Below the pieces are notes generated by a model. It did not search any database. It was not told where the DNA came from and was given only the letters and a program-made list of their open reading frames with translations. This document shows, in pieces, positions 17,809-26,685 of a stretch of DNA of 64,000 bases (position 1 is its first letter; each line of letters opens with the position of its first letter). The translations under genes and the position numbers were made by a program. Origin of the DNA: Thermomonas carbonis (GTDB lineage: Bacteria; Pseudomonadota; Gammaproteobacteria; Xanthomonadales; Xanthomonadaceae); assembly GCF_014396975.1 (NCBI RefSeq), contig NZ_CP060719.1, forward strand, positions 2,886,001 through 2,950,000, in the 5' to 3' direction.

Positions 17809-18988
17809 AGTTCAGCAAAGGCTTCACCGTGCCCCATTCCTTGCAGCTCGGGCATTGCCAGTGGTGGCTGCGCGCACCGAAGCCGCAACGGGTGCAGCGA
17901 TAACTGGGGTTGCGTACCAGCAACTGGTCGGTGATGTGCTTGAGGTCGTGCAAGGTCGCCCGCGCATCTGCCTGCTCCAGTTCTGGATGTTCGGCGATGG
18001 TCAGGTCGATCAACGCCGCCTCGCCACGCACCGACGGGCGATCCTTCAATTGCTGGCCCAGGTAGCGCCGCGCCGCACTGACGCCCTCCTCCGCCTCGAT
18101 CATCCTGGTCAACGCAAGCACCGGCGAGATACCGCGATAGTGCTCGCTCATCTCGGCGAGGAAGGCGCGCGCACCGGTGCGCTCGCCGAGCTTCGCATAA
18201 CTGTCCAGCAGCGCCGGCAGGATCACCGGCAGGTAGTCCGGATCGTGGCGGGCAGCGCGCTCGAAAGCACGCACCGCACCCGTGTGGTTGCCGGTCTCGG
18301 CCTCGATCCGGCCTTCGCTGATGCCGGCACGCACCGAGGTCGAATCGGCGGCGTAGGCCCGCTTGATCGCGGCACGCGCGGCGTCGATGTCACCCGCGGA
18401 GCGCTGGCGGTCGGCCAGTTCGCATTCGAACTGCGCCACCAGCTTGCCCATCGACTCGCCGGTGGCGGCCTCGAAGCGCTGCGCGTTCTCGATCGCCTTT
18501 TCCCAGTCGCGCTCGGCCTGGTAGATGCCGATCAAGTGCCGCAACGCCTGCGGCGCACGCTGGTCCAGCTGGGCGAGGTCGCTGAACACGGTTTCCGCCC
18601 GGTCCAGCAGGCCGGAGCGCATGTAGTCCTCGCCCAGCGCCGACAACGCCTGCACCTTCTGCGCATCGGTGAGGTCGCTGCGCTGGGCCAGCGCCTGGTG
18701 CAGGCGGATGGCGCGATCCACCTCGCCGCGCCGCCGGAACAGATGGCCCAGCGCGACCTGGGTCTCGAACGTGTCCTTGTCCAGCTCGGCGATGTGCAGG
18801 AACAGCTCGATCGCCTTGTCCGGCTGTTCGTTCAACAGATAGTTGAGGCCGCGAAAATAGGTGGTCGACAGCTTGCTCACCTGGCTGTCGCTGTGCCGTT
18901 CGCCGCCGCGGCGTCCGATCACCCAGCCTGCCAACGCCGCCAATGGCAGCAGGACGACGAACCAGAACCATTGGTCGAGGAATTCCAT
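17795..18988 (-). CDS. lapB: Lipopolysaccharide assembly protein LapB
   Basis: A 397-residue inner-membrane TPR protein. One transmembrane helix occupies about residues 7-24; the body is a row of TPR units; the C-terminus is a rubredoxin-like metal site, CTRCGF then CPSCKEWG. LapB controls LpxC proteolysis by FtsH and so the rate of lipid A synthesis. The C-terminal cysteine pairs are the diagnostic feature. It lies 5 bp after lapA, the usual arrangement, and overlaps the WecA-like gene by 14 bp. The final residues after the metal site (TVKPLLNYAVV) match the family length. Confidence 0.96.
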   Translation of the reverse strand: MEFLDQWFWFVVLLPLAALAGWVIGRRGGERHSDSQVSKLSTTYFRGLNYLLNEQPDKAIELFLHIAELDKDTFETQVALGHLFRRRGEVDRAIRLHQALAQRSDLTDAQKVQALSALGEDYMRSGLLDRAETVFSDLAQLDQRAPQALRHLIGIYQAERDWEKAIENAQRFEAATGESMGKLVAQFECELADRQRSAGDIDAARAAIKRAYAADSTSVRAGISEGRIEAETGNHTGAVRAFERAARHDPDYLPVILPALLDSYAKLGERTGARAFLAEMSEHYRGISPVLALTRMIEAEEGVSAARRYLGQQLKDRPSVRGEAALIDLTIAEHPELEQADARATLHDLKHITDQLLVRNPSYRCTRCGFGARSHHWQCPSCKEWGTVKPLLNYAVV

Positions 18989-18993
18989 GCGTA

Positions 18994-19251
18994 TCAGTCC
19001 TGGTGGCGCGGCAGGCGCGCAGCGGCTTCGGCGCGGCGAAGGCGGCGGCGTATCGGTGCGACAACGCCTACGGCGAGGATGGTGCCACCGACCAGCACGC
19101 CGAGCAGCAGAGCCAGCAGGATGCCGAGCCCGAGACTGGTAGGAAGTGTGATCAGCCCGAGGTCGAGCACAACACGCTGGGTATTGAGTGCGCCGACGAT
19201 GGCACCGAGGACGATGCAGGCGAACGCGGCGATGAGGCGGAGCAGGCGCAT
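18994..19251 (-). CDS. lapA: Lipopolysaccharide assembly protein LapA (DUF1049)
   Basis: An 85-residue small membrane protein with two hydrophobic segments (about residues 3-22 and 40-64) and a basic arginine-rich C-terminal tail. The N-terminal LLRLIAAFACIVLGAIVGALN and the central LGLGILLALLLGVLVGG agree with the LapA/YciS family. It works with LapB in lipopolysaccharide assembly control. It lies between ihfB (44 bp upstream) and lapB (5 bp downstream), the gene order also seen in related genomes. Confidence 0.9.
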   Translation of the reverse strand: MRLLRLIAAFACIVLGAIVGALNTQRVVLDLGLITLPTSLGLGILLALLLGVLVGGTILAVGVVAPIRRRLRRAEAAARLPRHQD

Positions 19252-19295
19252 CGGGAACTCCGGGATCGCTTGCTAGCTTAACGGACTGCGGCGCT

Positions 19296-19598
19296 TCAGT
19301 CGTCCTGGGGCAGCGGCACGACGGGGGTCACCCGTTCGCGCAGTTCCTTGCCGGGCTTGAAATGCGGCACGTGCTTGCCCGGCAACGCGACGGCATCGCC
19401 GGTCTTCGGATTGCGGCCGGTGCGCGGCGGCCGATAGTGCAGGGAAAAACTGCCGAACCCCCTCACCTCGATACGCTCGCCCACGGCAAGCGCACTGCCC
19501 ATCATCTGCAGCAGCGACTTGACCGACAAGTCGACATCGTCTGTCTTGAGATGGGGCTGGCGTCGCGCCAGCAATTCGATGAGTTCGGACTTGGTCAT
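19296..19598 (-). CDS. ihfB: Integration host factor subunit beta
   Basis: A 100-residue DNA-bending protein of the HU/IHF family that pairs with IhfA. The start at 19598 ([15 protein letters not shown]) gives the canonical N-terminus; a longer open frame reaching 19655 crosses a strong hairpin and is not needed. The family signature [21 protein letters not shown] is present, including the RNPKTG beta arm with the proline that intercalates into DNA. It follows rpsA, as in most proteobacteria, and precedes lapA. Confidence 0.96.
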   Translation of the reverse strand: MTKSELIELLARRQPHLKTDDVDLSVKSLLQMMGSALAVGERIEVRGFGSFSLHYRPPRTGRNPKTGDAVALPGKHVPHFKPGKELRERVTPVVPLPQDD

Positions 19599-19621
19599 GA
19601 AACCACAGGGTGTGCTGCCAA

Positions 19622-19655
19622 GAAAATGGCGGCCCGGCCTGGGCCGGACCGCCAT
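19622..19655 (-). terminator. Hairpin between rpsA and ihfB
   Basis: A 14-bp stem with a single mismatch (19626-19639 with 19642-19655) is followed on the minus strand by four T residues, CTT and GG. It fills most of the 76-bp gap. It has the form of a weak intrinsic terminator that would lower, but perhaps not abolish, read-through from the abundant rpsA message into ihfB. Confidence 0.6.
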
Positions 19656-19674
19656 GATCGTCAGGCCGTCAGGA

Positions 19675-21375
19675 TCACTCGGACTTGCTGTTCAGCTGCT
19701 CGCGCAGCAGTGCGCCCAGCTTGGTGGTGCCGCTGGAGGCGTCGGACGAGGACTTGTTGTACTCGGCCATCGCTTCGGCGGTCTCGGCATCGTCCTTGCC
19801 CTTGATCGAAAGCTGCAGGCTGCGGCCCTTGCGGTCCATGCCCACGAACTTGGCTTCGACTTCCTGGCCGACCTTCAAGTACTGGCTGGCGTCCTCGACG
19901 CGCTCGTCGGCAACGTCGCGTGCCATCACGTAGCCTTCGACGCCATCGCCCAGGTCGATGGTCGCGCCCTTGGCGTCGACTTCCTTGACGGTGCCGGTGA
20001 CCTTGGTGCCCTTCGCATTGGTCGCCATGAACTGGCCCAGCGGATCCTGTTCCATCTGCTTGACGCCAAGGCTGATGCGCTCGCGCTCCGGATCGACGGC
20101 CAGCACCACTGCCTCGAGCGTGTCGCCCTTCTTGTAGTTGCGGGCGATGTCTTCGCCGGTGGAGTTCCAGCTGATGTCGGACAGGTGGATCAGGCCGTCG
20201 ATGCCGCCGTCCAGGCCGATGAAGATGCCGAAGTCGGTGATCGACTTGATCTGGCCGGACACCTTGTCGTTCTTCTTGTGGATCGCGGCGAAGGTTTCCC
20301 ACGGATTGCTGGTGACCTGCTTGATGCCCAGCGAGATGCGGCGACGCTCTTCATCCACGTCCAGCACCATGACCTCGACCTCGTCGCCGACCTGCACGAC
20401 CTTGGCCGGGTTGACGTTCTTGTTGGTCCAATCCATTTCGGACACGTGGACCAGGCCTTCCACGCCAGGCTCGATCTCGACGAACGCGCCGTAGTCGGTG
20501 ACGTTGCTGACCTTGCCGAACACGCGGCTGTTGGACGGGTAGCGGCGGGCGATGTTGTCCCACGGATCCTCGCCCAGCTGCTTGAGCCCCAGCGAAACGC
20601 GGTTGCGCTCCTTGTCGTACTTGAGCACGCGCACGTCGAGCTCGGCGCCCACTTCAACGACTTCGGACGGATGGCGCACGCGCTTCCAGGCCATGTCGGT
20701 GATGTGCAGCAGGCCGTCGATGCCGCCGAGGTCCACGAACGCGCCGTAATCGGTCAGGTTCTTGACGACGCCCTTCAGCACCGCGCCCTCGACCAGCTTC
20801 TCGAGCAGCTGCTCGCGCTCTTCCGAATGCTCACTCTCGACCACCGCACGGCGGGAGACGACCACGTTGTTGCGCTTGCGGTCCAGCTTGATGAGCTTGA
20901 ATTCCAGCTCCTTGCCTTCCAGGTACACCGGGTCGCGCACGGGGCGCACATCGACCAGCGAACCCGGCAGGAACGCGCGGACATCCTTGATGTCGACGGT
21001 GAAACCGCCCTTCACCTTGCCGCTGATGCGGCCGACGATGGTGGCGTTGGCTTCCAGCGCCTCTTCCAGTTCGTCCCACACCATGGCGCGCTTGGCCTTC
21101 TCGCGCGACAGCACGGTTTCGCCAAAGCCATTCTCGAGCGAATCGAGGGCAACCTTGACTTCATCGCCGATGCCGACGTCGATCTCGCCGGCGTCATTGC
21201 GGAACTGTTCGATCGGGACGATGCCCTCGGACTTCAGGCCGGCGTTGATCACGACCACATCGTTGCGGACGTCGACCACGATGCCCTTGACGATGGCACC
21301 GGGCTTGATCTTGGCCCAATTGGTCTGGCTCTGTTCGAACAGTTCGGCGAAGGATTCGGTAGCTACGGAATTCAT
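19675..21375 (-). CDS. rpsA: 30S ribosomal protein S1
   Basis: A 566-residue protein with six S1 RNA-binding domains, visible as repeated motifs such as [33 protein letters not shown] and [17 protein letters not shown]. It brings mRNA to the 30S subunit. The start at 21375 ([17 protein letters not shown]) is the standard N-terminus; the longer frame upstream is spurious. Length agrees with the 557-residue E. coli protein. It lies between cmk and ihfB, the common gene order. The 154 bp between it and cmk should hold its promoter and autoregulatory leader, but I could not resolve them. Confidence 0.97.
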   Translation of the reverse strand: MNSVATESFAELFEQSQTNWAKIKPGAIVKGIVVDVRNDVVVINAGLKSEGIVPIEQFRNDAGEIDVGIGDEVKVALDSLENGFGETVLSREKAKRAMVWDELEEALEANATIVGRISGKVKGGFTVDIKDVRAFLPGSLVDVRPVRDPVYLEGKELEFKLIKLDRKRNNVVVSRRAVVESEHSEEREQLLEKLVEGAVLKGVVKNLTDYGAFVDLGGIDGLLHITDMAWKRVRHPSEVVEVGAELDVRVLKYDKERNRVSLGLKQLGEDPWDNIARRYPSNSRVFGKVSNVTDYGAFVEIEPGVEGLVHVSEMDWTNKNVNPAKVVQVGDEVEVMVLDVDEERRRISLGIKQVTSNPWETFAAIHKKNDKVSGQIKSITDFGIFIGLDGGIDGLIHLSDISWNSTGEDIARNYKKGDTLEAVVLAVDPERERISLGVKQMEQDPLGQFMATNAKGTKVTGTVKEVDAKGATIDLGDGVEGYVMARDVADERVEDASQYLKVGQEVEAKFVGMDRKGRSLQLSIKGKDDAETAEAMAEYNKSSSDASSGTTKLGALLREQLNSKSE

Positions 21376-21529
21376 GAAAAATCTCGGGTGGATACACAGG
21401 TCGCCCGCACGTACGGGGCGACCCACCTTGGGTCTGGCATCGCGCAGGACGCGCTCCGCCATGTGTGTTGGTGGGTTGGACGCCACGCACGCGGGATGCG
21501 GGCGTGGAAGGGTTCTGCCGTGCGGGCGC

Positions 21530-22213
21530 TCAGTTCGCGCGGGGGCCGGACACCACGTCCAGCACCAGTGCGACAACGCCATCGATGCCAAGCCCGGTGG
21601 TATCGATGCGGACGGCGTCGTCGGCCGGTCGCAACGGCGCCACCGCGCGACTGGCATCGCGGGCATCGCGGGCGAGAATCTCGCGCAGCAGACCATCAAG
21701 TGTGACGGAAACCCCTTTGTCTTTCAACTGCTTATAGCGTCTCTCGGCGCGCTCGTCGGCGCTCGCGGTCAGGAAGACCTTGTGGCCGGCGTCGGGAAAG
21801 ATCACCGTGCCCATGTCGCGACCGTCGGCCACCAGCCCCGGCAATTGCCGGAACGCTCGCTGGCGGTCCTTCAGCGCGGCCCGTACTTCCGGGATCGCCG
21901 CGATAGCCGAGGCGGCCGCACCCGCGGTTTCGGTGCGCAACTCATCGGTGGCGTCGTGGCCGTTGACCAGCACCCGCAGATCGCCGGACTCGCCTTCGCG
22001 GAAACCGACAACGGTATCGAAGGTGCAGCGCACCAATGCCCCGGCATCGTCCAGATCCAGGTCGGCCCAGCCCGCCGCCACGCCCACAGCGCGGTAGAGT
22101 GCGCCGGAATCGAGGTAACGCCAGCCCAGGCGCTGGGCGACAATGCGACTGATCGTGCCCTTGCCGGAGCCGGAAGGGCCATCGATGGTGAGCACGGGGG
22201 CGGTGGGATCCAT
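21530..22213 (-). CDS. cmk: Cytidylate kinase
   Basis: A 227-residue P-loop kinase that phosphorylates CMP and dCMP. The start at 22213 ([19 protein letters not shown]) places the Walker A motif GPSGSGKGT near residue 12. The conserved [12 protein letters not shown] and RAERRYKQL segments also match. The longer frame, which would add 29 residues, enters the divergent promoter region. It lies upstream of rpsA in the same direction and is divergent from rpmJ. Confidence 0.95.
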   Translation of the reverse strand: MDPTAPVLTIDGPSGSGKGTISRIVAQRLGWRYLDSGALYRAVGVAAGWADLDLDDAGALVRCTFDTVVGFREGESGDLRVLVNGHDATDELRTETAGAAASAIAAIPEVRAALKDRQRAFRQLPGLVADGRDMGTVIFPDAGHKVFLTASADERAERRYKQLKDKGVSVTLDGLLREILARDARDASRAVAPLRPADDAVRIDTTGLGIDGVVALVLDVVSGPRAN

Positions 22214-22285
22214 GCCGTGATTATGCCGGCCGGACCCTAGCTGCGGCCAATTCCGACCGATCCGGCAGGAAAACGCTTCAAGCTG

Positions 22286-22315
22286 TTGATCTGGAAACAC
22301 AAACCCCGTTAGAAT
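22286..22315 (+). promoter_or_regulatory. Sigma70-type promoter for rpmJ
   Basis: TTGATC at 22286-22291 and TAGAAT at 22310-22315 are spaced by 18 bp and match the -35 and -10 consensus well. The transcript would begin near 22322 and carry a leader of about 80 bases to the rpmJ start codon at 22405. Confidence 0.65.
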
Positions 22316-22404
22316 GCGCGGCTTCGTGTTGCGGCAGTCGGCTCAGGCTTTCGGCAACGCTTTCCTCCAACCGCTCCATCCATCATTTTTGCCGAGGTTC
22401 TGTC

Positions 22405-22530
22405 ATGAAGGTCCTGTCCTCCCTCAAGTCGGCGAAGAACCGTCACCGCGACTGCAAGGTGGTTCGCCGTCGTGGCAAGGTCTTCGTGATCTGCAAGTCC
22501 AACCCGCGTTTCAAGGCGCGCCAGCGCTGA
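22405..22530 (+). CDS. rpmJ: 50S ribosomal protein L36, zinc-free type
   Basis: A 41-residue protein read directly from sequence: it begins [20 protein letters not shown] and ends RFKARQR. The core [24 protein letters not shown] is the L36 signature. Ordinary L36 carries a CxxC...C...H zinc site; here only two isolated cysteines (C17 and C30) remain and the histidine is missing, so this is the C-minus (YkgO-like) type. A GAGG site precedes the ATG by seven bases. In related Xanthomonadaceae this is, to my knowledge, the only L36, located outside the spc operon. It stands alone with its own promoter and terminator. Confidence 0.95.
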   Translation: MKVLSSLKSAKNRHRDCKVVRRRGKVFVICKSNPRFKARQR

Positions 22531-22554
22531 GTTGACTGCATGGGTTGCACTTTC

Positions 22555-22580
22555 GAAGGCCGCCGCAAGGCGGCCTTCTG
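22555..22580 (+). terminator. Hairpin terminator after rpmJ
   Basis: A perfect 10-bp stem (22555-22564 with 22569-22578) with a GCAA tetraloop lies 24 bp after the rpmJ stop. The following T content is low (TGCTATCC), so the hairpin may act as an RNA 3'-end stabiliser or an imperfect terminator. Confidence 0.6.
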
Positions 22581-22672
22581 CTATCCACGGTTTGCGCAGC
22601 CGTGCCATCGCAGTCCGTTCACGATTCGGGCATAGAATCCGTCGTCCCTACCCTGCAACCGGGAGCGTCGCC

Positions 22673-23029
22673 ATGAACCGCCTCTGCCGCAGCATCCTCG
22701 CTGTCATCACCGCAACGCTCGTTGCCGCGCCGGGCATAGCCCTTGCCCGACAAGCACAAGTACAGGGCGATGTCCTGCTGATCGAACGCGTGCATGAAGA
22801 ACCCGCGAACCTGCCCGGCCGCGGCATGAGCATGTCCCAGGTCGAGGCGCGTTTCGGCGCACCCACCGATCGCCTCGACCCGCGCGGCGGGCAGAAGCGT
22901 GACTGGCCGACGATCAATCGCTGGACCTATCCGGCCTTCACCGTGTATTTCGAGCGCAACAAGGTCATCGACGTGGTGATGACCAAGGCCGATCCGAACG
23001 AGATCGGGCCCAAGCCGCCAACCACTTAA
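22673..23029 (+). CDS. Small exported protein with BamE/SmpA-like core, function unknown
   Basis: A 118-residue protein with a clear Sec signal peptide (residues 1-25, ending ALA before RQ). The mature part contains SMSQVEARFGAPTDRLDP, which recalls the first helix and turn of the BamE/SmpA fold, followed by RWTYPAFTVYFERNKVIDVV, an amphipathic strand pair. It has no lipobox, unlike BamE. I recognise it as a conserved uncharacterised gammaproteobacterial family but cannot name a function. The start at 22673 follows a GGAG element. It ends 8 bp before aguA, so the two may be co-transcribed. Confidence 0.75.
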   Translation: MNRLCRSILAVITATLVAAPGIALARQAQVQGDVLLIERVHEEPANLPGRGMSMSQVEARFGAPTDRLDPRGGQKRDWPTINRWTYPAFTVYFERNKVIDVVMTKADPNEIGPKPPTT

Positions 23030-23037
23030 GAGCCCGC

Positions 23038-24096
23038 ATGCAAGACAACGTGCGTTTCCCCGCCGAGTGGGAACCCCAGGCGGCGATCCTGATCGCGTGG
23101 CCGAACGCCGACACCGATTGGGCCGAGCGCCTGGCCGGCGTCGAGGAGACCTACATCGCGCTGGTCGCGGCGATCACTCGCTTCCAGCGCGTGGTGATCT
23201 GCGTGGCCGACGACGATGTCGAGACTTACGCGGAGATGCGCCTGCGCAGCAACCGGGTGGACATGGATCGCGTGCGTTTCGTCACCGTGCCCTACGACGA
23301 CACCTGGCTGCGCGATTCCGGCCCGATCACGTTGATTGAAAGCGGGTTGCGCGATGGCGACGACTTCCGCCTGCTTGATTTCCGCTTCACCGGCTGGGGC
23401 GGCAAATTCGACGCGAGCGATGACGACCAACTGGTACAGCGCCTGACCGACTCGCAGGTGTTCAGCACACAGGCGCGCGATACCATCGATTTCGCGCTGG
23501 AAGGCGGTGCCATCGACACCGATGGCGACGGCACCCTGCTGACCACCTGGCAGTGCCTGCACGAGCGCCATCCGGATGCGTCGCGCGAAGAACTGACCGG
23601 GAAGCTCGCCGGCTGGCTGCATCAGGATCGCGTGCTGTGGCTCGACCATGGCGCGCTCGAGGGCGACGACACCGACGCGCACATCGATACCCTCGCCCGC
23701 TTCGCCGCCCGTGATGCCATCGTGTTCCAGGCCTGCGACGATCCTGCGGATTCGCATTACGCCGACCTCAAGGCGATGGCCGACGAGATCGCTGCCCTGC
23801 GGACGAAGCAAGGCCAGCCCTATCGATTGTTCCCGTTGCCGTGGGCGAAGCCGGTCCTCGATGTGGCAGCGGACGGCAGCGAACGCCGACTCGCCGCCAG
23901 CTATGCCAATTTCCTGATCGTCAACGGTGCGGTGTTGATGCCGGCCTACGGCGACGAGGCGGATGATGTTGCCGCCGCGGTGTTGGCGGATGCGTTCCCG
24001 CATCGCGAAATCGTGCAGGTGCCCTGCCGCCCGCTGATCTGGCAGAACGGCAGCCTGCACTGCATCACCATGCAACTGCCCGAGGGTCTGGTTTGA
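23038..24096 (+). CDS. aguA: Agmatine deiminase
   Basis: A 352-residue enzyme of the peptidyl-arginine deiminase (guanidino-modifying) superfamily that turns agmatine into N-carbamoylputrescine and ammonia. Motifs visible are DDTWLRDSGP, the DFRFTGWGGKF segment, LEGGAIDTDGDGTLLTT and the C-terminal nucleophile region NGSLHCITMQLP, where the cysteine is catalytic. The stop TGA overlaps the ATG of aguB by one base. The pair forms the decarboxylase-derived route from arginine to putrescine; the arginine decarboxylase is not in the window. Confidence 0.95.
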   Translation: MQDNVRFPAEWEPQAAILIAWPNADTDWAERLAGVEETYIALVAAITRFQRVVICVADDDVETYAEMRLRSNRVDMDRVRFVTVPYDDTWLRDSGPITLIESGLRDGDDFRLLDFRFTGWGGKFDASDDDQLVQRLTDSQVFSTQARDTIDFALEGGAIDTDGDGTLLTTWQCLHERHPDASREELTGKLAGWLHQDRVLWLDHGALEGDDTDAHIDTLARFAARDAIVFQACDDPADSHYADLKAMADEIAALRTKQGQPYRLFPLPWAKPVLDVAADGSERRLAASYANFLIVNGAVLMPAYGDEADDVAAAVLADAFPHREIVQVPCRPLIWQNGSLHCITMQLPEGLV

Positions 24097-24983
24097 TGGC
24101 CAAGTACAACAAGCTTCCCGTCGCCCTGGTGCAGGAGAAGAACCACGGCGATGCCGAGGCCAACCTCACCATCATCGAACAGCGCGTGGCCGAGGCAGCC
24201 GCGTCGGGTGCCAAGCTCGTGCTGCTGCAGGAACTGCACAACGGCGCCTACTTCTGCCAGCACGAATCGGTGGACGAATTCGACTTGGCGGAAACCATCC
24301 CCGGCCCGTCGACCGAACGGCTCGGCAAACTCGCCAAGCAACACGGCGTGGTGCTGGTGACTTCGCTGTTCGAGAAGCGTGCGACCGGGCTGTACCACAA
24401 CAGCGCAGTGGTCTTCGACACGGACGGCAGCACCGCCGGCAAGTACCGCAAGATGCACATCCCGGACGATCCGGGTTTCTACGAGAAGTTCTACTTCACC
24501 CCCGGCGACATCGGCTTCACTCCGATCGACACCAGCGTCGGCCGCCTCGGCGTGCTGGTGTGCTGGGACCAGTGGTATCCGGAAGGCGCGCGCCTGATGG
24601 CCTTGGCCGGCGCGGAACTGCTGCTGTATCCGACCGCCATTGGCTGGGATCCGTCCGACGAGCAGGCCGAGAAAACCCGCCAGCGCGATGCCTGGGTACT
24701 GAGCCATCGCGGCCATGCAGTCGCCAACGGGCTGCCGGTACTGAGCTGCAACCGGGTCGGCCACGAGCCGTCACCGATGGGGGCATCCGGCATCGACTTC
24801 TGGGGCAACAGCCATGTACTGGGGCCGCAAGGCGAGTTCATCGCCGAGGCCGGCACCGAGCCGACCCTGCTGCTGGCCGAAGTCGACATGCAGCGCAGCG
24901 AGCACGTGCGCCGCATCTGGCCGTTCCTGCGCGACCGCCGCATCGACGCCTACGGCGACCTGACCAAGCGCTACCGGGACTGA
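24096..24983 (+). CDS. aguB: N-carbamoylputrescine amidase
   Basis: A 295-residue carbon-nitrogen hydrolase of the nitrilase superfamily that frees putrescine from N-carbamoylputrescine. The Glu-Lys-Cys triad is visible: E46 in LLQELHNG, K119 in KYRKMHIPD, and C156 in VCWDQWYPE. I chose the ATG at 24096, which overlaps the aguA stop as TGATG, over the TTG one codon earlier. Length and motifs are those of AguB. Together with aguA it supplies polyamines in the cytoplasm. Confidence 0.95.
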   Translation: MAKYNKLPVALVQEKNHGDAEANLTIIEQRVAEAAASGAKLVLLQELHNGAYFCQHESVDEFDLAETIPGPSTERLGKLAKQHGVVLVTSLFEKRATGLYHNSAVVFDTDGSTAGKYRKMHIPDDPGFYEKFYFTPGDIGFTPIDTSVGRLGVLVCWDQWYPEGARLMALAGAELLLYPTAIGWDPSDEQAEKTRQRDAWVLSHRGHAVANGLPVLSCNRVGHEPSPMGASGIDFWGNSHVLGPQGEFIAEAGTEPTLLLAEVDMQRSEHVRRIWPFLRDRRIDAYGDLTKRYRD

Positions 24984-25009
24984 TTCCCGCGCTTGCTCCT
25001 TGCCGACAA

Positions 25010-25052
25010 ACGGTCGAATAAATCCGAACGGTCGTGCTAATTTGCCGACCGT
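25010..25052. promoter_or_regulatory. Three ACGGTCG operator motifs at 18-bp spacing before tetR
   Basis: ACGGTCG occurs at 25010-25016 and 25028-25034, and its reverse complement CGACCGT at 25046-25052. The spacing is exactly 18 bp each time, and the last copy overlaps the GTG start codon of the TetR gene. The central copy lies in an imperfect palindrome (25025-25034, eight of ten positions symmetric), the usual form of a TetR operator. A GCTAAT hexamer at 25036-25041 could be the -10 box, which would make the tetR mRNA nearly leaderless. Confidence 0.65.
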
Positions 25053-25656
25053 GAACCCGTTGACCGCCACCAGCAAGGGCGCCGCCACCCGCGATGCCAT
25101 CATCGACAAGGCCTACGAGATCGCCCGTTTCGCGGGCATCGAAGGCCTCTCGATCGGACCGCTGGCACAGGCGGTGGGCATGTCCAAGAGCGGCGTGTTC
25201 GCCCATTTCGGCTCGCGCGAAGACCTGCAGCTTGCGGTGCTGGAATCGGCGGGCATGCGCTTCGGCGAGTTCGTGCTGGGCGCGGCGTTGTCGCAACCAC
25301 GCGGCCTGCCGCGCCTGCGCGCGCTCATGCACAACTGGTTCGAATGGGGCCGACTGGAAAGCGGAGGCTGCGTGCTGGTGGCCTCGGTCAGCGAGTTCGA
25401 TCACCGTCCCGGCCCCTTGCGCGACCAGGTCTTCCGCAACGAGCGCCGCTGGCGGCAGGAACTGCAGCGCGCCGCCCAGCTGGCGATCGAATGCGGCCAT
25501 CTGCGCGATGGCGACACCGACCAGTACGCCTTCGAACTGTATGCAATCCCGCTGGCCATGCTCCACGAGTCCGGCCTGTTCGGTTACGAACAGGCACGCA
25601 AACACGGCGACAGCGCGCTCGAACGCTGGTGCGCTGCCCACGCTCCTTCCCCCTGA
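25051..25656 (+). CDS. TetR/AcrR-family transcriptional regulator
   Basis: A 201-residue TetR regulator. The helix-turn-helix lies near residues 14-60 (RDAIIDKAYEIARFAGIEGL then VGMSKSGVFAHFGSREDLQ). The C-terminal domain (TetR_C type) has tryptophans and a conserved ALERWCAAHAP end. I place the start at GTG 25051, since the reading frame upstream covers the operator repeats; a TTG at 25000 would add 17 residues. It precedes an alpha/beta hydrolase by 19 bp in the same direction and probably represses both. The ligand is unknown; a hydrophobic ester or xenobiotic that the hydrolase acts on is a reasonable guess. Confidence 0.85.
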   Translation: MNPLTATSKGAATRDAIIDKAYEIARFAGIEGLSIGPLAQAVGMSKSGVFAHFGSREDLQLAVLESAGMRFGEFVLGAALSQPRGLPRLRALMHNWFEWGRLESGGCVLVASVSEFDHRPGPLRDQVFRNERRWRQELQRAAQLAIECGHLRDGDTDQYAFELYAIPLAMLHESGLFGYEQARKHGDSALERWCAAHAPSP

Positions 25657-25675
25657 TCGACCACGAGGTGCCGTG

Positions 25676-26602
25676 ATGTTCAAGCGTCTGTCCACAATTA
25701 GCACGACCGTTCGCGATAGTCTGAAGTTGCCGCTGGTGCGCCTGACCTTTTTCATGGGCGGCCATATCGCGCCGGAGGCCATCGCCGCCAAGGCCGCTCG
25801 GCTGTTCACCACGCCGTTCGCCTCCAGTCGCACGCGAGCACGCGCCATGCCCACGCTCGGCGCACGCGAGGAAGACCTCGGCATCAACGGCATTGCCATC
25901 CATACCTACGCGTGGGGCGATCCGGCCACCCAGCCCTATGTCCTGTTCGCGCATGGCTGGTCCAGCCACGGCACCCGCGTCGCACGCTGGGTCCAACCGC
26001 TGCGCGATGCGGGCTATGCGGTAGTGACCTTCGACCAGGCCGCGCATGGCCGCAGTGGCGGCACCCACACCACCCTGCCCGACTTCACCTGCCACCTGAT
26101 GGCGGTCGCGAAGCACTATGGGCCGGCTGCGGCGGTGATTGGCCACTCGCTGGGCGGTGCGGCGACCGCGCTGGCCCTGGCGCGCGGCATGCAGGCAAAT
26201 AGCGCCGTGCTGATCGCACCGGCCGCGGACCCGTTGGCGGCAGTCGAACGCTTCTCCAGTCTGTTGTGGCTGGCGAGCCACCTGGGCCGGCGCATGTTCG
26301 CCCGCTTCGAGGGCGCTATGCGCTTTTCCGCGAATGAATTGCAGGCGCAAAACAATGCGCCCCGCATCGGCCGTCCGGCATTGATCGTGCACGACATCGA
26401 GGATCGTGAAGTGCCGTGGTCGGAGGGCGAACGCTGGGCGCGCTACTGGCCGCAATCGCGGCTGCTGAGCACGCGCGGGCTGGGCCATAACCGGATCGCC
26501 GACGACGACAGCGTGATCGCCTCGGCCCTGCGTTTCCTGCGTGGAGAAGCAGTGGGCGAACGCGTGGTCTCCACCGCCGACCTGCCCTACGGGCTGGCCT
26601 GA
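25676..26602 (+). CDS. Alpha/beta hydrolase, TetR-linked
   Basis: A 308-residue alpha/beta-fold hydrolase. The oxyanion region LFAHGWSSHG lies near residue 94, the nucleophile elbow GHSLGG near residue 155, an acid residue near EDREVPWSEG and the histidine in RGLGHNRI. Residues 19-45 are weakly hydrophobic, but no signal peptide is evident. The ATG at 25676 has an AGGTG element upstream. Codons 7-13 contain an exact inverted copy of the operator that precedes tetR, so either the regulator binds inside this gene or the true start is further in, at the ATG near 25754 (MGGHIAPEAIA). Substrate unknown. Confidence 0.85.
   Translation: MFKRLSTISTTVRDSLKLPLVRLTFFMGGHIAPEAIAAKAARLFTTPFASSRTRARAMPTLGAREEDLGINGIAIHTYAWGDPATQPYVLFAHGWSSHGTRVARWVQPLRDAGYAVVTFDQAAHGRSGGTHTTLPDFTCHLMAVAKHYGPAAAVIGHSLGGAATALALARGMQANSAVLIAPAADPLAAVERFSSLLWLASHLGRRMFARFEGAMRFSANELQAQNNAPRIGRPALIVHDIEDREVPWSEGERWARYWPQSRLLSTRGLGHNRIADDDSVIASALRFLRGEAVGERVVSTADLPYGLA
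25696..25713. repeat. Inverted 18-bp copy of the tetR operator inside the hydrolase gene
   Basis: AATTAGCACGACCGTTCG at 25696-25713 is the exact reverse complement of 25025-25042 upstream of tetR. The 18-base identity covers the palindromic core and the GCTAAT -10-like hexamer. In this orientation the same promoter-like element would point back toward tetR. Confidence 0.75.
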
Positions 26603-26685
26603 AAGCACACGCTGCGCCAGCGCGAAACCGACTATCCTGCGCGGCCGCCATGCAGATGGCGGCTTTCCAGAGATGCGCAGGCCCG

